34,372 nucleotides of DNA from Planctomycetota bacterium (GTDB taxonomy: Bacteria > Planctomycetota > UBA1135 > GCA-002686595), in the NCBI GenBank assembly GCA_029248265.1, contig JAQWJQ010000245.1, positions 1 to 34,372 on the forward strand. Reading direction: 5' to 3'. Each line of letters begins with the position of its first letter. Position 1 is the first letter of the stretch. The position numbers and the translations under genes were made by a program. Shown here piece by piece: positions 31,865 to 34,372 of this stretch. A model generated the notes under the pieces. The model was not told where the DNA came from and ran no database searches. It worked only from the letters and a program-made list of their open reading frames with translations.

Positions 31865-33268
31865 ATGATGGAGGACGCCCATTCGACTCACGGGGACCTG
31901 GTGTCTCGATTGCCCTCGCGCTGGCGGCGCCTCGCCACAGGGGTCTGCGAGGACCTCGCCAAGGGGGGGCACCGCGGTTGGATCGTGGGTGGCGCCGTCC
32001 GCGACCTCCTGCTCGGACGCGCCATCAAGGACGTCGACCTGGTCTCGGCGGCCCTCCCAGACGAGGTGGAGGCCCTCTTCGAGCGCACGGTGGCCGTCGG
32101 GAAGAGCTTCGGGATCATCGTGGTCATCCGGGATGGAGAGGAGGTCGAGCTCGCCACGTTCCGGCGAGAGAGAGGTTATTCCGACCGTCGACGACCCGAC
32201 GAGGTCGAGTACGCCTCGACCCCTGAGGCGGACGCCGGGCGTCGGGACTTCACCTGCAACGCGATCTACCTGGACCCGCTGACCGGTGCGTTGCGGGACC
32301 CGGTCGGTGGCCTCGCGGACCTGCGCGCCGGTCAGCTACGCGGGGTCGGGGATCCGGTGGCACGCTTCCGCGAGGACGGGCTGCGCATCCTCCGCATGGC
32401 GCGCTTCCTGGCGGCCCTCGGCCTCGACCCAGCGCCGGGCCTGGCGTCCGCCGCGGAGGCGGAGCGTGCGTCGCTGCGCGGGGTCAGCGCAGAGCGTGTG
32501 CGGGATGAGCTCCAGAAGATCCTCTGCGGCCCGCGGCCGGCCCGTGCGCTTGAGGTATTGGTGACGGGAGGGCATGCCTCACTCTGCCTACCGTCCATGG
32601 GCACCGACGAGGAGGTGCAGGTTCGGCTGCGGGTGCTCGCCGCGCTCGGAGTGGAGGCGTCCGGCGGCGCGGTGGCGGACACCGAAAGCGCTCAAGCTGC
32701 CGGGCCCGGCTGGACGCTTGGTCTCTCCGCCCTCTTTGGACCTGTCCTCGTCGAGGTGATGGAGGGCACCGGCATCGCCGGGGTCGAGGGCTCCGTGCAG
32801 GGCCTCGGTGTGAGCCTCGCGGAGGGCCTCGCGGCGCTGCGCTGTAGCCGTGAGGAGCGTCGCGTGGCCTCCGAGATCTGCGGCGTCGCCGTTGCGCTGG
32901 GGGCCGGGGTGCGCGACGGGCTCACCGAGGCGGGACCGACCCCTGAGGAGGAGCGCGGTCGTTGGATTCAGCTCTGGCGGACCCCGGAGCGGGCTCCGGC
33001 GGCCCGGCTCGTGGGCGCCTGGGCCCTGGCGAGTGCGGCCCCGAACGTGCAGGCCCGCGTGGAGGGGACCCTCGCTCAGCTTGCGGCGCTGGAGGCGGCC
33101 GCGCCGGCCCACCCCGTGGTCCTGGCGGCTGGCGACCTCATGGAGCTCGGGGTCGAGCGCGGCCCGGACCTGGGGGCGCTGCTGCGGCGTGTGGAACACG
33201 CCGGTCTCGGCGCGGCCTTCGGTGACCGTGCGGGCGCCCTCGCGTGGGCGCGAAGTGCGATCAGGTGA
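31865..33268 (+). CDS. CCA-adding enzyme / poly(A) polymerase family nucleotidyltransferase
   Basis: 467 residues from ATG 31865; the frame is open to an ATG at 31799 (489 residues), but the extra part lacks family pattern and would leave almost no room for divergent promoters. Class II nucleotidyltransferase head: GWIVGGAVRDLLLG with GGAVRD at 42-47, catalytic DVD at 56-58, then RRDFTCNAIYLDPLTG (from 126) and LADLRAGQLRGVGDPVARF, REDGLRILRMARFLAALGLD for nucleotide selection and tRNA binding. The helical C-terminal half is more divergent. The enzyme adds or repairs the 3' CCA of tRNAs, or adds poly(A); the two cannot be told apart here. Its stop overlaps the convergent ubiA stop by eight bases. 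Confidence 0.88.
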   Translation: MMEDAHSTHGDLVSRLPSRWRRLATGVCEDLAKGGHRGWIVGGAVRDLLLGRAIKDVDLVSAALPDEVEALFERTVAVGKSFGIIVVIRDGEEVELATFRRERGYSDRRRPDEVEYASTPEADAGRRDFTCNAIYLDPLTGALRDPVGGLADLRAGQLRGVGDPVARFREDGLRILRMARFLAALGLDPAPGLASAAEAERASLRGVSAERVRDELQKILCGPRPARALEVLVTGGHASLCLPSMGTDEEVQVRLRVLAALGVEASGGAVADTESAQAAGPGWTLGLSALFGPVLVEVMEGTGIAGVEGSVQGLGVSLAEGLAALRCSREERRVASEICGVAVALGAGVRDGLTEAGPTPEEERGRWIQLWRTPERAPAARLVGAWALASAAPNVQARVEGTLAQLAALEAAAPAHPVVLAAGDLMELGVERGPDLGALLRRVEHAGLGAAFGDRAGALAWARSAIR

Positions 33269-34250
33269 GGGGGAATCGAGCGCGGAGTTTGCCGGAGAGC
33301 CACGCGCCGCCGAGCGCCCAGAGCAGGGCTGAGGGACAGGTCGGACCGAGGAAGAAGCCGATGGACGCCATGGCTCCGGTGAAGGTCGGGAGGCCCCGAA
33401 GGCTCTGGCCGGTGGCTTGGCCCACGCTGCCGCGGGTCCAGCCGTCTTGCGCCCCACGTTGGAGCGTCCGGAGGGACAGGTAGGCACCGCGGGCGGCGAG
33501 CCCTGCGGCCAGGACGAGGCCAAGGGTGAGTGCGGTGGATAGGCCCTCGGTCCCCTCGGCGACCCCGAGCACGGCGAGGCCGACGACGGGGATCAAGAGC
33601 CGGGTGATGGCGACCCCGCGGAGCGCGCGTGTGGGTCGATCGCCGAGGGGGGCGTCGTCCTCATCATCTTCCAGGCGTCCGAGCCGGGAGATGAAGAAGA
33701 CGTGGGTCCCGTAGAGGACCGCGAGCCAGAGGAGCTCTGCCCGTGGACGGTCGACGGCGCCGATCAGCCAGGGGGACATGAGCCCGGCCCCCAGGTTTCC
33801 CGCACGGCACAGGCCCAGGAGCAGGGGGCCCAGCCAGGGGCCGCGCCCCGCGAGGTCGTAGAGGACGGCCAGCGCCGCGACGCCAAGCATCCAGGCCCCC
33901 GCGATGGGTCCCGCGGCCGTCGCCCACATCAGGCCTCCGATGAGGAGGATGAGGCTGATGGAGAGGGCGAGCGGAGCGGGGATCTCACCCGAGGGGATCG
34001 GCCGCTCGGGCCGTGTCCGCGCGTCGTCGTGCCGGTCCACCCAGTCGTTGAGCGCCATGGCCCCGTGGTAGATCCCGAGGCTCGCGGGGATCAGGAGCCA
34101 GGGAAGCGCGAGCTTTGGCCAGCCGCTCAGGTGGGCCAGGGCGATCCCGACGAAGAGGTCGCTGATGGCGGATGGGAACAGGGCCACGCGGATCAGGCGC
34201 CCCATGCTCACCACCGGAAGCGAGTCGGGGGAGGATGTCTTGGTGGCCAT
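33261..34250 (-). CDS. UbiA-family prenyltransferase
   Basis: 329 residues, with about eight or nine membrane helices. The first Asp-rich motif NDWVDRHDD (68-76, NDxxDxxxD) followed by TRPERPIPSGEI is the signature of UbiA enzymes, which move a prenyl chain onto an aromatic or other acceptor in the membrane. The second acidic loop is less standard (RLGRLEDDEDDAPLGD). The acceptor could be a quinone ring, a chlorophyll-like or heme ring, or a lipid such as glycerol phosphate; EboC-like enzymes look similar. The ATG is three bases after the stop of the upstream gene, so the two are co-transcribed. It is convergent with the nucleotidyltransferase gene and overlaps its end. Confidence 0.88.
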   Translation of the reverse strand: MATKTSSPDSLPVVSMGRLIRVALFPSAISDLFVGIALAHLSGWPKLALPWLLIPASLGIYHGAMALNDWVDRHDDARTRPERPIPSGEIPAPLALSISLILLIGGLMWATAAGPIAGAWMLGVAALAVLYDLAGRGPWLGPLLLGLCRAGNLGAGLMSPWLIGAVDRPRAELLWLAVLYGTHVFFISRLGRLEDDEDDAPLGDRPTRALRGVAITRLLIPVVGLAVLGVAEGTEGLSTALTLGLVLAAGLAARGAYLSLRTLQRGAQDGWTRGSVGQATGQSLRGLPTFTGAMASIGFFLGPTCPSALLWALGGAWLSGKLRARFPLT

Positions 34251-34253
34251 CGG

Positions 34254-34372
34254 TCAGCGGGGCTCGATGAACCAGCGGACGATGTCCTGGTAGGTGACGT
34301 AGACCATGAGGGACATGATCATCACCATCCCGACCACCTGGCTGTATCCGAAGGTGCGCTCGGAGACCGGCG
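34254..34372 (-). CDS. C-terminal end of a probable RseP-type site-2 metalloprotease (partial)
   Basis: Only the last 38 complete codons lie in the window; the gene continues past the right edge. The residues ERTFGYSQVVGMVMIMSLMV then YVTYQDIVRW form a final membrane helix ending in a TYxDIxR pattern, which is typical of the last helix of RseP/YaeL intramembrane proteases. The zinc-binding HExxH and the LDG motif would lie outside the window, so the identity is tentative. It precedes ubiA with a three-base gap. Confidence 0.5.
   Translation of the reverse strand, partial: PVSERTFGYSQVVGMVMIMSLMVYVTYQDIVRWFIEPR

Noticed and set aside
1-34372. CRISPR arrays, insertion sequences, tRNA genes, prophage or defence genes
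   Set aside because: No regularly spaced direct repeats, transposase or integrase motifs, cloverleaf sequences or known defence proteins were seen. The whole window looks like core chromosome.

Overview
The window is a GC-rich, densely packed stretch of bacterial chromosome. It carries 22 complete or nearly complete protein genes and one gene cut by the right edge. I see no tRNA, rRNA, CRISPR array, insertion sequence, integrase or phage gene. The gene content fits Planctomycetota: a large lipoprotein with FG-GAP and UnbV domains, a HEAT-repeat membrane protein, a double-length UvrA, an XPB-type helicase, and no obvious Pro-Ala-Thr-Lys-type histone-like genes apart from one basic tail. A lineage of the Poly30/Saltatorellus kind is my best guess. 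Myxococcota or another deep-branching Gram-negative group cannot be excluded without a phylogeny. The outer-membrane TolC protein and lipoproteins indicate a diderm cell.

Left region (1-10030), housekeeping metabolism and envelope. purC and mtnA lie on the minus strand (purine synthesis; methionine salvage). Divergent from them on the plus strand are aroA, galE and an S41-family lipoprotein. These are followed by an S13 D-Ala-D-Ala carboxypeptidase lipoprotein overlapping an inositol-monophosphatase-like gene. A separate peroxiredoxin gene follows, closed by a near-perfect intrinsic terminator at 9985-10019.

Central region (10210-24447), an uninterrupted same-strand run of nine genes. The first three are joined by four-base ATGA/GTGA overlaps: a 1992-residue UvrA made of two full UvrA units, an XPB/Ssl2-type DEVH helicase, and a 703-residue protein with an XPB/Ssl2-like C-terminal domain that resembles the TFIIH subunit p52. 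I read this as a dedicated nucleotide-excision-repair operon pairing a bacterial damage sensor with a TFIIH-core-like helicase module. It is the most interesting system in the window. It runs on without a gap into a ThiE/TenI-family gene, a small degenerate S26-like protein, thiL, tsaE, an ECF sigma factor and a single-pass membrane protein that is probably its anti-sigma factor.

Right region (24518-34372), envelope and RNA functions. It holds a TolC-family outer-membrane efflux protein overlapping a membrane-anchored HEAT-repeat protein, then a 1061-residue FG-GAP/UnbV lipoprotein with an apparent thioredoxin-fold tail. Next come a minus-strand 205-residue membrane protein with a possible pilin-like head and a CCA-adding/poly(A) polymerase family nucleotidyltransferase. 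The window ends with a minus-strand UbiA prenyltransferase directly downstream of the C-terminus of what looks like an RseP-type site-2 protease.

Several genes without a Shine-Dalgarno sequence (mtnA, purC, tolC, the FG-GAP gene) have a TANNNT hexamer ending 6-8 bases before the ATG. This is the arrangement of leaderless promoters. Downstream genes in operons instead use overlaps or good Shine-Dalgarno sequences.
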